Positions 52,588 to 61,679 of a DNA stretch of 64,000 bases are shown piece by piece. The position numbers were made by a program, and so were the translations under genes. Position 1 is the first letter of the stretch, and the number at the start of each line of letters is the position of its first letter. The stretch spans positions 313,501 to 377,500 of the forward strand of contig NZ_CP117416.1 of NCBI RefSeq assembly GCF_028606985.1. The letters run 5' to 3'. This stretch comes from Paenibacillus kyungheensis (GTDB lineage: Bacteria > Bacillota > Bacilli > Paenibacillales > Paenibacillaceae). The notes beneath the pieces were generated by a model. That model did no database searches. It saw only the letters and a list, made by a program, of their open reading frames with translations, and was not told where the DNA came from.

Positions 52588-53421
52588 ATGTCGTATACCA
52601 AAATTAAATGGATCATTTTATTTTTACCTACAGTAACGATTGGCTTATGGGAATATATTCGTCATCAATTTCTAATGCCGTATCTCTCGATGGAAGTGGG
52701 TAATTGGTTATCACCGGTTATTATCTATGTGGTCAGTGTTACTTTGCTACGGCAATTATTTGATATGTTAGAAAATACGCGTGCAGCGCTCGATCAAGAG
52801 CGGATCGTCAAAGGAAAATTGGAAGAACGTCAGTTGCTCGCTGGAGAACTGCATGATGGAGTAGCTCAATCTTTGTTTTTACTCGGCGTAAAGTTAGATC
52901 GAGCGAAACGGATGTATGATGATCCACATGTACAGGAAACGCTTAACGATATCAGTCGCACAGTAAGTGAAGCCAATCACGATGTACGACAAGCGATTGC
53001 TGATCTAAAGCATGTTCCTCGTAGTGGAGCAACAGAAGAAGTGTCACTTGCTTATCGTGTCTGGGAAATGATTCCGTTAGCCGGTGTAAAAACAGAATTA
53101 GATTGGAAGTTAGACGATCAATATATCCAACCTGAAGAACAAGCAGAACTATTAGCTTGTATACGAGAAGGGTTATTGAATATTCACAAACATGCGCATG
53201 CTCAGCAGGTCTGGATACATAGTGAAGGCAATGAGAATGGCTGGCAGATTGTGATTGAAGATGATGGAGAAGGATTTCATGAACAGTCTTTGCAATTGCC
53301 CGGTCGATTTGGCTTGAAAATTACGGCTGAACGTGCACAGTGGAGAGGATGGGCATTTGCTTTGCAACGTCAACAAGAACGAACTTTATTTATCATCAAA
53401 GGAGGTAATCGTGATGAATAG
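52588..53421 (+). CDS. NarL-type sensor histidine kinase
   Basis: 277 aa, ATG behind AAGGAGAG. Two hydrophobic helices at ~8-25 and ~40-60 anchor it in the membrane with very little outside; a short coiled coil leads to HisKA_3 with phosphoacceptor His in 'LAGELHDGVAQSLFLLG', then a HATPase with 'EGLLNIHKHAHAQQVWI' and 'EDDGEGF'. Small kinases of this shape sense through the membrane or a partner protein. The cognate regulator overlaps its end. Confidence 0.93.
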   Translation: MSYTKIKWIILFLPTVTIGLWEYIRHQFLMPYLSMEVGNWLSPVIIYVVSVTLLRQLFDMLENTRAALDQERIVKGKLEERQLLAGELHDGVAQSLFLLGVKLDRAKRMYDDPHVQETLNDISRTVSEANHDVRQAIADLKHVPRSGATEEVSLAYRVWEMIPLAGVKTELDWKLDDQYIQPEEQAELLACIREGLLNIHKHAHAQQVWIHSEGNENGWQIVIEDDGEGFHEQSLQLPGRFGLKITAERAQWRGWAFALQRQQERTLFIIKGGNRDE

Positions 53422-54076
53422 TGTACGTGTCTTAATCGTCGATGATCATGCTCATGCACGCGAAGCAACGCGTGTAATTTTGTCTGAAGATCCAATGTTC
53501 AATATTGTAGGTACAGCGACAAGCGGTCAGGAAGCGTTAGAGTTCACCGAGCAATGGATGCCTGATCTGATTTTGATGGATATTTCAATGAAAGGGATGG
53601 ATGGGTTAGAAACGACTCGTCTGATTAAACTTAGATTTCCTTATATCAAAATTATTATGATGACTGTATCCGATGATGCCGCCCATCTATTCGAAGCGAT
53701 TAAGCAAGGCGCACAAGGATATATTCTCAAAAGCTTGCCGCCTTCAATGTGGTTGGAATATTTGCGTAGTGTTGTGCTGGATGAAGCAGGGCTTAGTCAA
53801 GAGATTGCACTGCGTATTCTGCAACAGTTCCCATCGACCAAAGTGCAAAATGATCCGGTAGCGAACACTTTAACACCACGTGAACGAGAAATTTTGCACT
53901 GGGTATCGTCAGGGCTGACCAATCGAGATATTGCGGCAGAGCTTAGTATTTCAGAGCAAACGGTCAAAAATCATCTCAAAAATTTACTACACAAATTGCA
54001 ATTAGAAAATCGAGTACAATTGACAAGATATGCGATTGAGCATGGATTAGCGTCAGATCAGCTCTATCGTCCATAA
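53414..54076 (+). CDS. NarL/LuxR-family response regulator
   Basis: 220 aa from ATG at 53414, which overlaps the kinase stop by 8 bases and follows GGAGGTAATCGTG; an earlier in-frame start lies deep in the kinase. Receiver domain ('VRVLIVDDHAHAREATRVIL') with phosphoacceptor Asp in 'LILMDISMKGMDG' and Lys in 'GYILKSLP'; C-terminal LuxR helix-turn-helix ('TPREREILHWVSSGLTNRDI', then 'SEQTVKNHLKNLL'). It pairs with the overlapping kinase. The copper genes follow after 134 bases. Confidence 0.94.
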   Translation: MNSVRVLIVDDHAHAREATRVILSEDPMFNIVGTATSGQEALEFTEQWMPDLILMDISMKGMDGLETTRLIKLRFPYIKIIMMTVSDDAAHLFEAIKQGAQGYILKSLPPSMWLEYLRSVVLDEAGLSQEIALRILQQFPSTKVQNDPVANTLTPREREILHWVSSGLTNRDIAAELSISEQTVKNHLKNLLHKLQLENRVQLTRYAIEHGLASDQLYRP

Positions 54077-54209
54077 TCTTTTCAAATTTAAGCCATATTT
54101 GTAACAGATATAGCCCTATATAGTCATGTTCAGAATGTACTCACTTCGATACTATAGAGATTGTGATTGCACAAAACGGACTTCATAGAAGGCATCTCAC
54201 ATAAAGTAG

Positions 54210-55946
54210 GTGAATCATATTTATCATACATCAATTTATTTTTCGATAACCAAGCGAAGATTGTTGTTACCTGTATTGCTAGTCCTTTTGAGTATTTGTA
54301 GTGGATTATCCTTTCCACAAAGCACTTCGGCTCATTCGTATGTGCAACAATCTGTCCCTGCTCAAAATGAAGTGCTAGACAAAGCACCTGACAAAATCAC
54401 ATTATTATTCAATGAATCGATACAGCCTGCGTATTATCAGATTGTATTGATGGATTCGTCCGGTCAAAAAATAGACGGAGTCAAAGCTGTTATTGATAGT
54501 AAAAATGCAGCTCTATTAGAAGCAAACATTCCGGTAAAGCTTGCTGATGATATTTACAATATTTCATGGAAAGCGGTCTCAGGAGATGGACATCCGGTAG
54601 AAGGCGGAATCGTTTTTCAAGTCGGAGACGGTGCTGGCAAAAAAATGTCAGACGCGCCGACTACACTACCAGATAGTAAATCGGTCAATCCATTATTGAT
54701 TGTAATGCGGTGGTTACAGTATACCGGTCAATCATTAGTATTAGGATTACTTGCGTTATCACTATTTTTATTACCGGCTCGCTTACGTACATCTGAAGCA
54801 ACAACATGGATGCGTCAGCGTCGATATGCGTTATTTTTATGGATAGGGATGGCATTAACAGTGGTTGCGTTATTGGTTCAATTGCCACTACGCATTGCCT
54901 GGAATGCAGATATTCCGGTTATGCAGACTACAACTGAATTAGGCAATACATTCCGCGAAACGACTTTCGGTCAGGTATGGTTGATCCAGATGATCACTGC
55001 TGTACTGATCGTTATTCTGGTAGCTTTGTATGCGCATAGCAAGCTTGCAACTGCTGCGAAGCGTGCTATCGGAATGATTGCAATTGCTTTGATGATTGTA
55101 CAATTGCTCGCCAAATCACTGGATGGACATGCTTATGCAGAACCGTATGCCGGCATTGCGATTGCGGCTGATTTTATCCATCTGGTCTCGGCTCTAGTAT
55201 GGAGTGGTGCACTGGTAGCGATGGCGGTATTTGTACCGCGTATTGTAGCTCCTTTTACAGGAGAAGAACGCAAAACGGTATATTGGAGTATTGTGCGCCG
55301 CTTCTCATGGTGGGCGATTATATCGGTAGCGGCTTTATTGGTTACTGGTATTTATGGAAGTATTATTTATCTGCCTAGTCTGATGGCGCTGTTCAATACC
55401 GCTTATGGGTTGACGCTACTTGCAAAAATGTTGTTATTCCTTGTGATGGCGGCATTCGGTGCCATGAATTATGTCAAAGGACGCCAGCAAAAAGAAGAGC
55501 TTGGCAAAGACTTGATGTGGGAAGTGTTAACTGGCTTTGTGATCTTGATGCTAGCGGCGGCGCTGGTGCATCTTTCTCCTCAAGCTGCTCCGATCAGTAA
55601 TGGAGCGACACCGAAGCAGACCGTACAGACACAAGAAGTCGATGGATATGAGATTAAATTAGAGGTTCCTCAAGCGCAGATGGGTAGCAATAATTTTATC
55701 GTATCTGTTAAAAACAAAAATGAAGCCAAACCTGTAGATGTCGAACAAATTACATTAACGATGAATCATATGGACATGGCGATGGCTCCTACTGAAATTC
55801 TGCTTACAGCCAGTGATGGCAAAGATGGAGTCTATCAGAAAACAGGTATGGTGAGTATGAATGGTAACTGGCATGTCAAAGTTCATATTTTGACCAAGTC
55901 TTTAGATACGATTGATACTGAATTTACGCTACGGATTGGTCAATAA
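54210..55946 (+). CDS. ycnJ: CopC-CopD fusion copper protein
   Basis: About 578 aa; GTG at 54210 is at the ribosome site, and an ATT 9 bases on is better spaced, so the exact start is uncertain. Signal peptide ending 'STSAHS', giving a mature N-terminal His; CopC domain at ~40-145 ('LFNESIQPAYYQIVLMDSSG', 'VSGDGHPVEGGIVFQV'); about eight CopD transmembrane helices at ~165-460; and a C-terminal outside domain with 'MNHMDMAM' at ~520. This is the YcnJ layout, linked to copper uptake in B. subtilis. ycnI follows; the usual repressor YcnK is not here. Confidence 0.92.
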   Translation: MNHIYHTSIYFSITKRRLLLPVLLVLLSICSGLSFPQSTSAHSYVQQSVPAQNEVLDKAPDKITLLFNESIQPAYYQIVLMDSSGQKIDGVKAVIDSKNAALLEANIPVKLADDIYNISWKAVSGDGHPVEGGIVFQVGDGAGKKMSDAPTTLPDSKSVNPLLIVMRWLQYTGQSLVLGLLALSLFLLPARLRTSEATTWMRQRRYALFLWIGMALTVVALLVQLPLRIAWNADIPVMQTTTELGNTFRETTFGQVWLIQMITAVLIVILVALYAHSKLATAAKRAIGMIAIALMIVQLLAKSLDGHAYAEPYAGIAIAADFIHLVSALVWSGALVAMAVFVPRIVAPFTGEERKTVYWSIVRRFSWWAIISVAALLVTGIYGSIIYLPSLMALFNTAYGLTLLAKMLLFLVMAAFGAMNYVKGRQQKEELGKDLMWEVLTGFVILMLAAALVHLSPQAAPISNGATPKQTVQTQEVDGYEIKLEVPQAQMGSNNFIVSVKNKNEAKPVDVEQITLTMNHMDMAMAPTEILLTASDGKDGVYQKTGMVSMNGNWHVKVHILTKSLDTIDTEFTLRIGQ

Positions 55947-56009
55947 GCTGTGGTACAACAGGCAGATTATATTATGCCTGTATGATATATAAAAAAGGGA
56001 GTATGACGA

Positions 56010-56777
56010 ATGAAAAAAAACTCGGTATTTACCAAAATGATCACAATCGGTTCAGCAGTTATGGTCGCAGGATTACTAACATTTAGCAGTATTGCAAGTG
56101 CGCATGTTACGGTCAAACCTGCTCAATCAATGCCTTCCGCCTGGGAAACGTATACGATCAAAGTACCTTCTGAAAAAGATTTGCCAACGACTAAAGTAAC
56201 ATTAAAAGTACCGGAAAACTTATCTTTCAAACAATATCAACCTGTACCGGGTTGGAAAACAACAACTGAAAAAAATGATGCTGGTGAAATTACATCGATC
56301 ACTTGGGAAGCAGAAAGTGGCGGGATTGAAGCAGGTCAATTTCAGCAATTTGTATTTGTAGGTGAAAATCCAGCTAAAGATGGCGAATTAGCATGGGATG
56401 CGTACCAATACTATAGCGATGGTAGCGTAGTCGAATGGACTGGCAAAGAAGGAAGCGAACTTCCTCATTCGATTACTACGATTACAGAAAATGCAGCTAC
56501 GACAACACCGGCGGCTCCTAAAACCGACGGACATGATACAGCAACAACCGAAGATACTGCGACAGCTACAGATGAAGCGGCTGGAACAGATACTACAACG
56601 GAAAGCACACCAGCGACAGGCACAACAACAGATACTGCGGCTTCAAATGATATGAACACGATGCCGATGGAACAACCGGCTAGCAGTAATGGTCTACAAG
56701 TAACGACATTGATTATTTCGATTATTGCCTTAGTATTAGGTGGAGTTGCTGTAATGAATTCACGCAAACGCAAATAA
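56010..56777 (+). CDS. ycnI: YcnI-type copper-binding membrane protein (DUF1775)
   Basis: 255 aa, ATG behind AAGGGAGT. Signal peptide ending 'IASAHVTVKPAQ', so the mature protein begins with the conserved His of YcnI; a beta-sandwich DUF1775 domain at ~35-160 with 'WETYTIKVPSEKDLPTTKV' and 'YQYYSDGSVVEWTG'; a Thr/Ala/Pro-rich linker at ~165-225; and a C-terminal membrane helix with 'RKRK'. It faces outside and binds copper, acting with ycnJ 63 bases upstream. Confidence 0.93.
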   Translation: MKKNSVFTKMITIGSAVMVAGLLTFSSIASAHVTVKPAQSMPSAWETYTIKVPSEKDLPTTKVTLKVPENLSFKQYQPVPGWKTTTEKNDAGEITSITWEAESGGIEAGQFQQFVFVGENPAKDGELAWDAYQYYSDGSVVEWTGKEGSELPHSITTITENAATTTPAAPKTDGHDTATTEDTATATDEAAGTDTTTESTPATGTTTDTAASNDMNTMPMEQPASSNGLQVTTLIISIIALVLGGVAVMNSRKRK

Positions 56778-56808
56778 AAAAGTACCATAAAAAGACATTT
56801 TATCTTCT

Positions 56809-56866
56809 AAAGCCAAAAAGATTGAGAACTTAGCTGTCATTGTTCTTGATCTTTTTGGCTTTTTTT
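56809..56866 (+). terminator. Strong rho-independent terminator
   Basis: A 21-bp stem with two G-U pairs (56809-56829 with 56842-56862) and a 12-base loop, followed by T residues; it ends the ycnJ-ycnI transcript. Confidence 0.92.
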
Positions 56867-57007
56867 ATGCAGAAAAACTCATTTTCATAAAAAAAATTAA
56901 TATTTTTGTTAAAAAACCTTACATATCTATTGTATCCTGTGCATATTTTTTTTATACTGCATTAAACGAAAATGTCGTATTATGATCTTAAAATGGAGGG
57001 AATGCTA

Positions 57008-58540
57008 GTGAGTCAAACACCAGTACAATCGCCGTCAAGTCCAGGAAAAATATTTACATGGGTCGAGAAGATCGGTAATAAAATTCCTAATCCATTTTTA
57101 CTGTTTGTGTATTTGATCATTATTTTGATGTTAGCGACAGCTATTTTGTCGTGGTTGCATGTGTCGGTAAAAGATCCGACGAATGGAGAATCAGTTGTTG
57201 TCAAAAACTTGCTTAGTGCAGAAGGCATTCAGTGGATTCTACCTAATATCATCAAAAATTTTAGCGGATTTACGCCTTTAGGTTCGATTCTGGCATTGGT
57301 ATTAGGAGCAGGATTAGCAGAAAAAGTAGGGCTGTTACAAGCGTTAATGTTGAAAATGGCTTCTCGCGTCAGTGCCAAGTATGCCAGTTATATGGTGTTG
57401 TTTATCGCCTTTTTCAGTCACATTTCTTCAGATGCAGCGTTAGTCATTATGCCTCCACTGGGAGCACTAATGTTCCTAGCAGTAGGTCGTCATCCGATTG
57501 CAGGCTTGATGGCGGCTATTGCAGGCGTAGGTTCTGGATTTACAGCGAATTTACTGGTGGTGACGACAGATGTATTGCTATCTGGAATCAGTACAGAAGC
57601 CGCCAAAGCAGTAAACAGCACGATTAGTGTCAGTGTATTGGACAACTGGTTTTTTATGGCGACATCGGTTATTGTGCTGACGATTACAGGAGCAATCGTT
57701 ACCGATAAATTTGTAGAGCCTCGATTGCCTAAATATCAAGGAACCGATCAAGACAAGATGGAAGCTTTGACGCCTATTCAAAATAAAGGTCTACTTGCAA
57801 GCGGTATAGCGGCAATTGTATTTATTGGTGTGATGTTATTATTGATTTTGCCTAGCAACGGTATTCTTCGAAATCCCGAAACAGGTTCGATTGTGCCTTC
57901 GCCATTTATGTCTGGTATTGTGCCAATTATTATTATTTTCTTTTTTGTAGTTGCTGTTACTTATGGTGTTGTAACCAAGCAGATTCGTAATCAAGGCGAT
58001 ATTCCACTGTTGTTGATTGATCCGATGAAAGGAATGGCTGGCTTTATTGTGATGGTCTTTCCATTATCTCAATTTGTGGCTTTCTTCAACTGGAGTAATA
58101 TGGGGAAATTTATTGCTTTAGGATTAACAGATATATTAGAAAAAACAAATATGACAGGCATGCCTGCTTTTCTAGGATTGATGTTCTTGTCTGCTCTACT
58201 ATGTATGTTTATCGCCAGTGGATCAGCGATCTGGTCGATTCTGGCACCTGTATTTGTACCGATGTTTATGTTGCTCGGTTATCATCCAGCATTTGCGCAA
58301 ATGATCTTCCGTATCGCTGATTCGTCAGTGATTCCTTTCGCTCCAATGTCACCATTCCTTCCATTGTTTTTAGGATTTTTACAGCGATATCAGAAAAATG
58401 CACGTTTAGGCACGTATTATTCACTTATTTTACCGTATCCGATCGTTTTCCTGATCGTCTGGTCGTTGATGTTGATTGTCTGGTATATGTTAGGGCTTCC
58501 GATTGGCCCGGGTGTGTATCCGCGATTAGCTGATTCATAA
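57008..58540 (+). CDS. abgT: AbgT family p-aminobenzoyl-glutamate transporter
   Basis: 511 aa from GTG at 57008, 7 bases after GGAGGG; the ATGs at 56972 and 57002 lie before or on the site. About twelve transmembrane segments and AbgT blocks: 'VEKIGNKIPNPFLLFVYLI' near the N-terminus, 'LVLGAGLAEKVGLLQALM', 'FFSHISSDAALVIMPPLG' and 'ADSSVIPFAPMSPFLPLF'. The family imports p-aminobenzoyl-glutamate (a folate breakdown product) or exports sulfonamides; the linked abgA/abgB genes favour import. Confidence 0.95.
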   Translation: MSQTPVQSPSSPGKIFTWVEKIGNKIPNPFLLFVYLIIILMLATAILSWLHVSVKDPTNGESVVVKNLLSAEGIQWILPNIIKNFSGFTPLGSILALVLGAGLAEKVGLLQALMLKMASRVSAKYASYMVLFIAFFSHISSDAALVIMPPLGALMFLAVGRHPIAGLMAAIAGVGSGFTANLLVVTTDVLLSGISTEAAKAVNSTISVSVLDNWFFMATSVIVLTITGAIVTDKFVEPRLPKYQGTDQDKMEALTPIQNKGLLASGIAAIVFIGVMLLLILPSNGILRNPETGSIVPSPFMSGIVPIIIIFFFVVAVTYGVVTKQIRNQGDIPLLLIDPMKGMAGFIVMVFPLSQFVAFFNWSNMGKFIALGLTDILEKTNMTGMPAFLGLMFLSALLCMFIASGSAIWSILAPVFVPMFMLLGYHPAFAQMIFRIADSSVIPFAPMSPFLPLFLGFLQRYQKNARLGTYYSLILPYPIVFLIVWSLMLIVWYMLGLPIGPGVYPRLADS

Positions 58541-58609
58541 AAAAACGATTAGATCGATTACTATATGCTTCAAATATAAGATGCACATTTAACAAGGAGA
58601 TGAACTTGC

Positions 58610-59869
58610 ATGTTAAACATCATTGAATTACGCCGAGATTTGCATCAACATCCTGAATTGGGATTTACCGAATATCGTACAGCTTCGATTGTTGTACAGA
58701 CTTTAAAATCGTTAGGGTATGACGTGATCTATGGGCAAGATGCGATTGATGGAGACAGTCGGCGCGGATTACCAAGCGACAAAGTACTGGAAGAATCGTA
58801 TCAACGTGCACTAGAACATGGCGCTGACCCAGATATTGTAGGTAATATGCGTGGTGGATATACGGCGGTCGTCGGCACGTTAACAGGAAAGCGTTCAGGG
58901 CCGACACTGGCTTTTCGTTTTGATATGGATGCACTGCCTATTGTAGAAAGTAAAGATCAAGATCATTTTCCACAACAACATACATTTGTCTCGCATTTTC
59001 CAGGGAATATGCATGCTTGCGCGCATGATGGTCATACAACGATCGGACTGGGTGTTGCAGAAGCGTTAAGCCAGCAAGAGTTCGCGGGAACGATCAAGTT
59101 GATTTTTCAGCCAGCCGAAGAAGGGGTACGCGGTGCTTATGCTATGGTCGAAAAAGGGATATTGGACGATGTGGATTATCTATTTTGCGCTCATCTGGGT
59201 TGTGAAGTGCCTACCGGTCAATTGCATGGAGGAACAACAGGCTATCTGGCAACGACCAAGTTAGCAGCCCATTTTCAAGGAGTAGCTTCGCATGCAGGAG
59301 CAACACCGGAAAAAGGACGGAATGCACTGCTTGGAGCGGCAACCGCTTTGCTTAATATTCATAGTATTCCACGATATAGCACAGGAGATACACGAATCAA
59401 TGTAGGGGTACTGGAAGGCGGTACAGCGGCCAATATTATTCCTGAACATGCGCGTATGGTTATCGAGACTCGCTCTGAATCGGAAGAGGTCAATAGTGAG
59501 CTAGAGCAACGTGTGCGTACAATTATTGAACATAGCGCAGGTATGCATGGATTGGAGTATGACGTTGAAGTAGTAGGTGGAGCCATACCGATTACTTGCG
59601 ATGAAGATATGATACAAATTGCTCGAGAAGAAGCGGTCGGTATCGAAGGTGTGCATACAATTCCTGAAGAAAGTGCTTATTCTACCGGCAGTGAAGATGC
59701 CAGTTATATGTTACGACGTGTGCAGGAAAATGGCGGTAAAGCGACTTATATGATTATAGGAGGCAGTAATCCTGCTCCTCATCATCATCCGAAGTTTGAT
59801 ATTGAAGAAGCGGCATTACCGATCGGAATCGAATGGTTCCGCCGAATCGCGATGCGTATTCTGCGTTAA
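58610..59869 (+). CDS. abgA: p-aminobenzoyl-glutamate hydrolase subunit A (M20 amidohydrolase)
   Basis: 419 aa, ATG behind AAGGAGATG. M20D metallopeptidase with zinc ligands in 'FRFDMDALPI', 'HACAHDGHTTIG', the Glu pair in 'FQPAEEGVRGA', 'HLGCEVPTG' and the terminal 'APHHHPKFDIEE'. The insert 'RRGLPSDKVLEESYQRALEH' matches AbgA rather than general M20 enzymes. With AbgB it cleaves p-aminobenzoyl-glutamate to p-aminobenzoate and glutamate. It follows abgT after 69 bases. Confidence 0.92.
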   Translation: MLNIIELRRDLHQHPELGFTEYRTASIVVQTLKSLGYDVIYGQDAIDGDSRRGLPSDKVLEESYQRALEHGADPDIVGNMRGGYTAVVGTLTGKRSGPTLAFRFDMDALPIVESKDQDHFPQQHTFVSHFPGNMHACAHDGHTTIGLGVAEALSQQEFAGTIKLIFQPAEEGVRGAYAMVEKGILDDVDYLFCAHLGCEVPTGQLHGGTTGYLATTKLAAHFQGVASHAGATPEKGRNALLGAATALLNIHSIPRYSTGDTRINVGVLEGGTAANIIPEHARMVIETRSESEEVNSELEQRVRTIIEHSAGMHGLEYDVEVVGGAIPITCDEDMIQIAREEAVGIEGVHTIPEESAYSTGSEDASYMLRRVQENGGKATYMIIGGSNPAPHHHPKFDIEEAALPIGIEWFRRIAMRILR

Positions 59870-59952
59870 AATCGTCCAAGCTTCTTTTGCCCATAGAACT
59901 TGATATAATAAGAAGTAACGTATATTCAAGTGTGAGGACAAAGGAGAAGATG

Positions 59953-61314
59953 ATGACGTATCGATTCGGTATCGTGGGGCCACTCCCATCTGTAGAACGT
60001 ATTTTAAATCTGACCCGGGATCTAGCGGACGATGTAGAATTTGTGGCGATGGTCTATAATCATCCACGAGAAATTCCACAAATCTTAGAACAGTATCGTT
60101 CCACAGTCAAAGGCTGGCTATTTTCAGGGCCTATTCCGTTATCAGTTGCAAGCCCTTTTTTGAAAGAACATGAATTAACAGCTTATTGTAAGCCTGCTGG
60201 TTCAGGATTATACAAAGCTTTATTACAAATGAATATGGATTATCATATTCGGGATCACCGCTATTCGGTTGATATTATTCGTTCAGAAGACTTGGATATG
60301 CACGAGTCTTTTGCTGAAGCAGGATTGCCGATCGACCAAGTGTATCTCAATATATTTGAAGGCTCGGATGAACCGGAGACATTAATTCAATTTCATATGG
60401 ATAAATGGAAAAGCGGGCAAAGTGTAGCGGCATTAACCTGTATGCATTTTGTCTATGCTGCTCTGCAAGAACAAGGGGTTCCAGTGTATCGTTTGACGAC
60501 AAGTTCGCAAGATATTCGGCAAGCCGCCAAGCTACTGATTCAGCAAGCGAGAAGTTCTTATTTTAAAGATACTCAGATCGGGATTCATATGATCGAAGCC
60601 GATCTACTTAATCATCGCTCGCTAACCGAATCTACTTCGTATGGATTGCAGTATGCTGAATTACGGATTAAAACCGTACTTTTGCAATTGTGTGAACATA
60701 TGGATGGTGTGCTGGTGGACAAAGGAAATGGACGCTACCAGATATTTAGTACACGTGGAGCGATTGAACGTGAATTATCGAGACTGCATCATAGTATCGA
60801 GCAGATTGCTCTGGAGATTGAAGTGGAAGTGTCTGTAGGAATAGGGTATGGAGACACAGCGTTAGCCGCGGAGAATCATGCGCTACGTGCTCTTCAGCAA
60901 AGTAAACAACAAGAATCGTCTTCACACATTATTATTGTGCAAGATAACGGTGTGATTCGTGAAGCAGTAGGACAGATCGAAGAATGGAGTTATAGTTCTC
61001 GTTCTCTAGATCGAGCATTATTGTCTCAACTGAACGAAGCTAATATCAGTGTCAAAACGTACAAAAAAATCGAAGCACTGACACAGCGGATGAACTGGGA
61101 TGGCTTCACAACCGCTCAACTTGCTCAACATTTGTCTATGACTGTGCGTAATGCCCAACGGATTATGAGTAGCCTTTGTCACATTCATCTTGCCGAGGTA
61201 GAAGGCGAGGAGCTACAAGCGCTACGAGGGAGACCACGCAAAATTTACCGTTTAACTCAGGTGCATGGTTCTGCTGAAGTATCACTTGAACAAACAAACC
61301 ACAGTCTAGATTAA
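59953..61314 (+). CDS. Predicted regulator of the abg operon: sensor domain, cyclase-like domain, winged helix
   Basis: 453 aa from ATG at 59953, 6 bases after AAGGAG. An N-terminal Rossmann-like part ('RFGIVGPLPSVERIL', 'VKGWLFSGPIPLSVA') recalls sensor domains of the PrpR-N kind. The middle (~265-345) looks like a GGDEF/GTP-cyclohydrolase III-type cyclase fold ('VSVGIGYGDTALAAENHAL'), without the catalytic G-G-[DE]-E-F. The C-terminus (~370-445) is a winged helix ('TTAQLAQHLSMTVRNAQRIM', 'RGRPRKIYRL'). It lies inside the abg operon. No characterised homologue known to me; regulation of abg genes is inference. Confidence 0.75.
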   Translation: MTYRFGIVGPLPSVERILNLTRDLADDVEFVAMVYNHPREIPQILEQYRSTVKGWLFSGPIPLSVASPFLKEHELTAYCKPAGSGLYKALLQMNMDYHIRDHRYSVDIIRSEDLDMHESFAEAGLPIDQVYLNIFEGSDEPETLIQFHMDKWKSGQSVAALTCMHFVYAALQEQGVPVYRLTTSSQDIRQAAKLLIQQARSSYFKDTQIGIHMIEADLLNHRSLTESTSYGLQYAELRIKTVLLQLCEHMDGVLVDKGNGRYQIFSTRGAIERELSRLHHSIEQIALEIEVEVSVGIGYGDTALAAENHALRALQQSKQQESSSHIIIVQDNGVIREAVGQIEEWSYSSRSLDRALLSQLNEANISVKTYKKIEALTQRMNWDGFTTAQLAQHLSMTVRNAQRIMSSLCHIHLAEVEGEELQALRGRPRKIYRLTQVHGSAEVSLEQTNHSLD

Positions 61315-61324
61315 AGGGGGAGTC

Positions 61325-61675
61325 ATGTTGGATAAGAAGCTTATTTCATTTAGTAACGGGATCAAATTATATTACATTATCGTAGCGGCTGTCTGGGTTT
61401 TTCTGATGATTCGCAAATCAAATCTGATGACACAAGGTGCGAGTACTGCTCAGCAACAATCGTTGTATGTAGCAGTAATAACAGTGGGGATTTTGGCTAT
61501 CGTGCCTGCTCTGATTCTGGCATGGAGAGGATTGTATCGCTGGATAAGCAAAGCACCTGATGTGACTGTGCCTATGCGTCGGTTTCTTTTAATTATCAGT
61601 ATTCCGATGTTGCTGGTGATCGGTTATATGGTGGAATTGATTCTTATTATGATTTTTGTAGGCTTAGGAGGATAA
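61325..61675 (+). CDS. Small membrane protein in the abg operon
   Basis: 116 aa, ATG behind AAAGGGGGA, 10 bases after the regulator. Three hydrophobic helices ('LYYIIVAAVWVFLMI', 'YVAVITVGILAIVPALILAW', 'FLLIISIPMLLVIGYMVELI'); there are few charged residues outside the loops. It may help the transporter or hydrolase. No family recognised. The next gene starts four bases after its stop. Confidence 0.75.
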   Translation: MLDKKLISFSNGIKLYYIIVAAVWVFLMIRKSNLMTQGASTAQQQSLYVAVITVGILAIVPALILAWRGLYRWISKAPDVTVPMRRFLLIISIPMLLVIGYMVELILIMIFVGLGG

Positions 61676-61679
61676 TATT

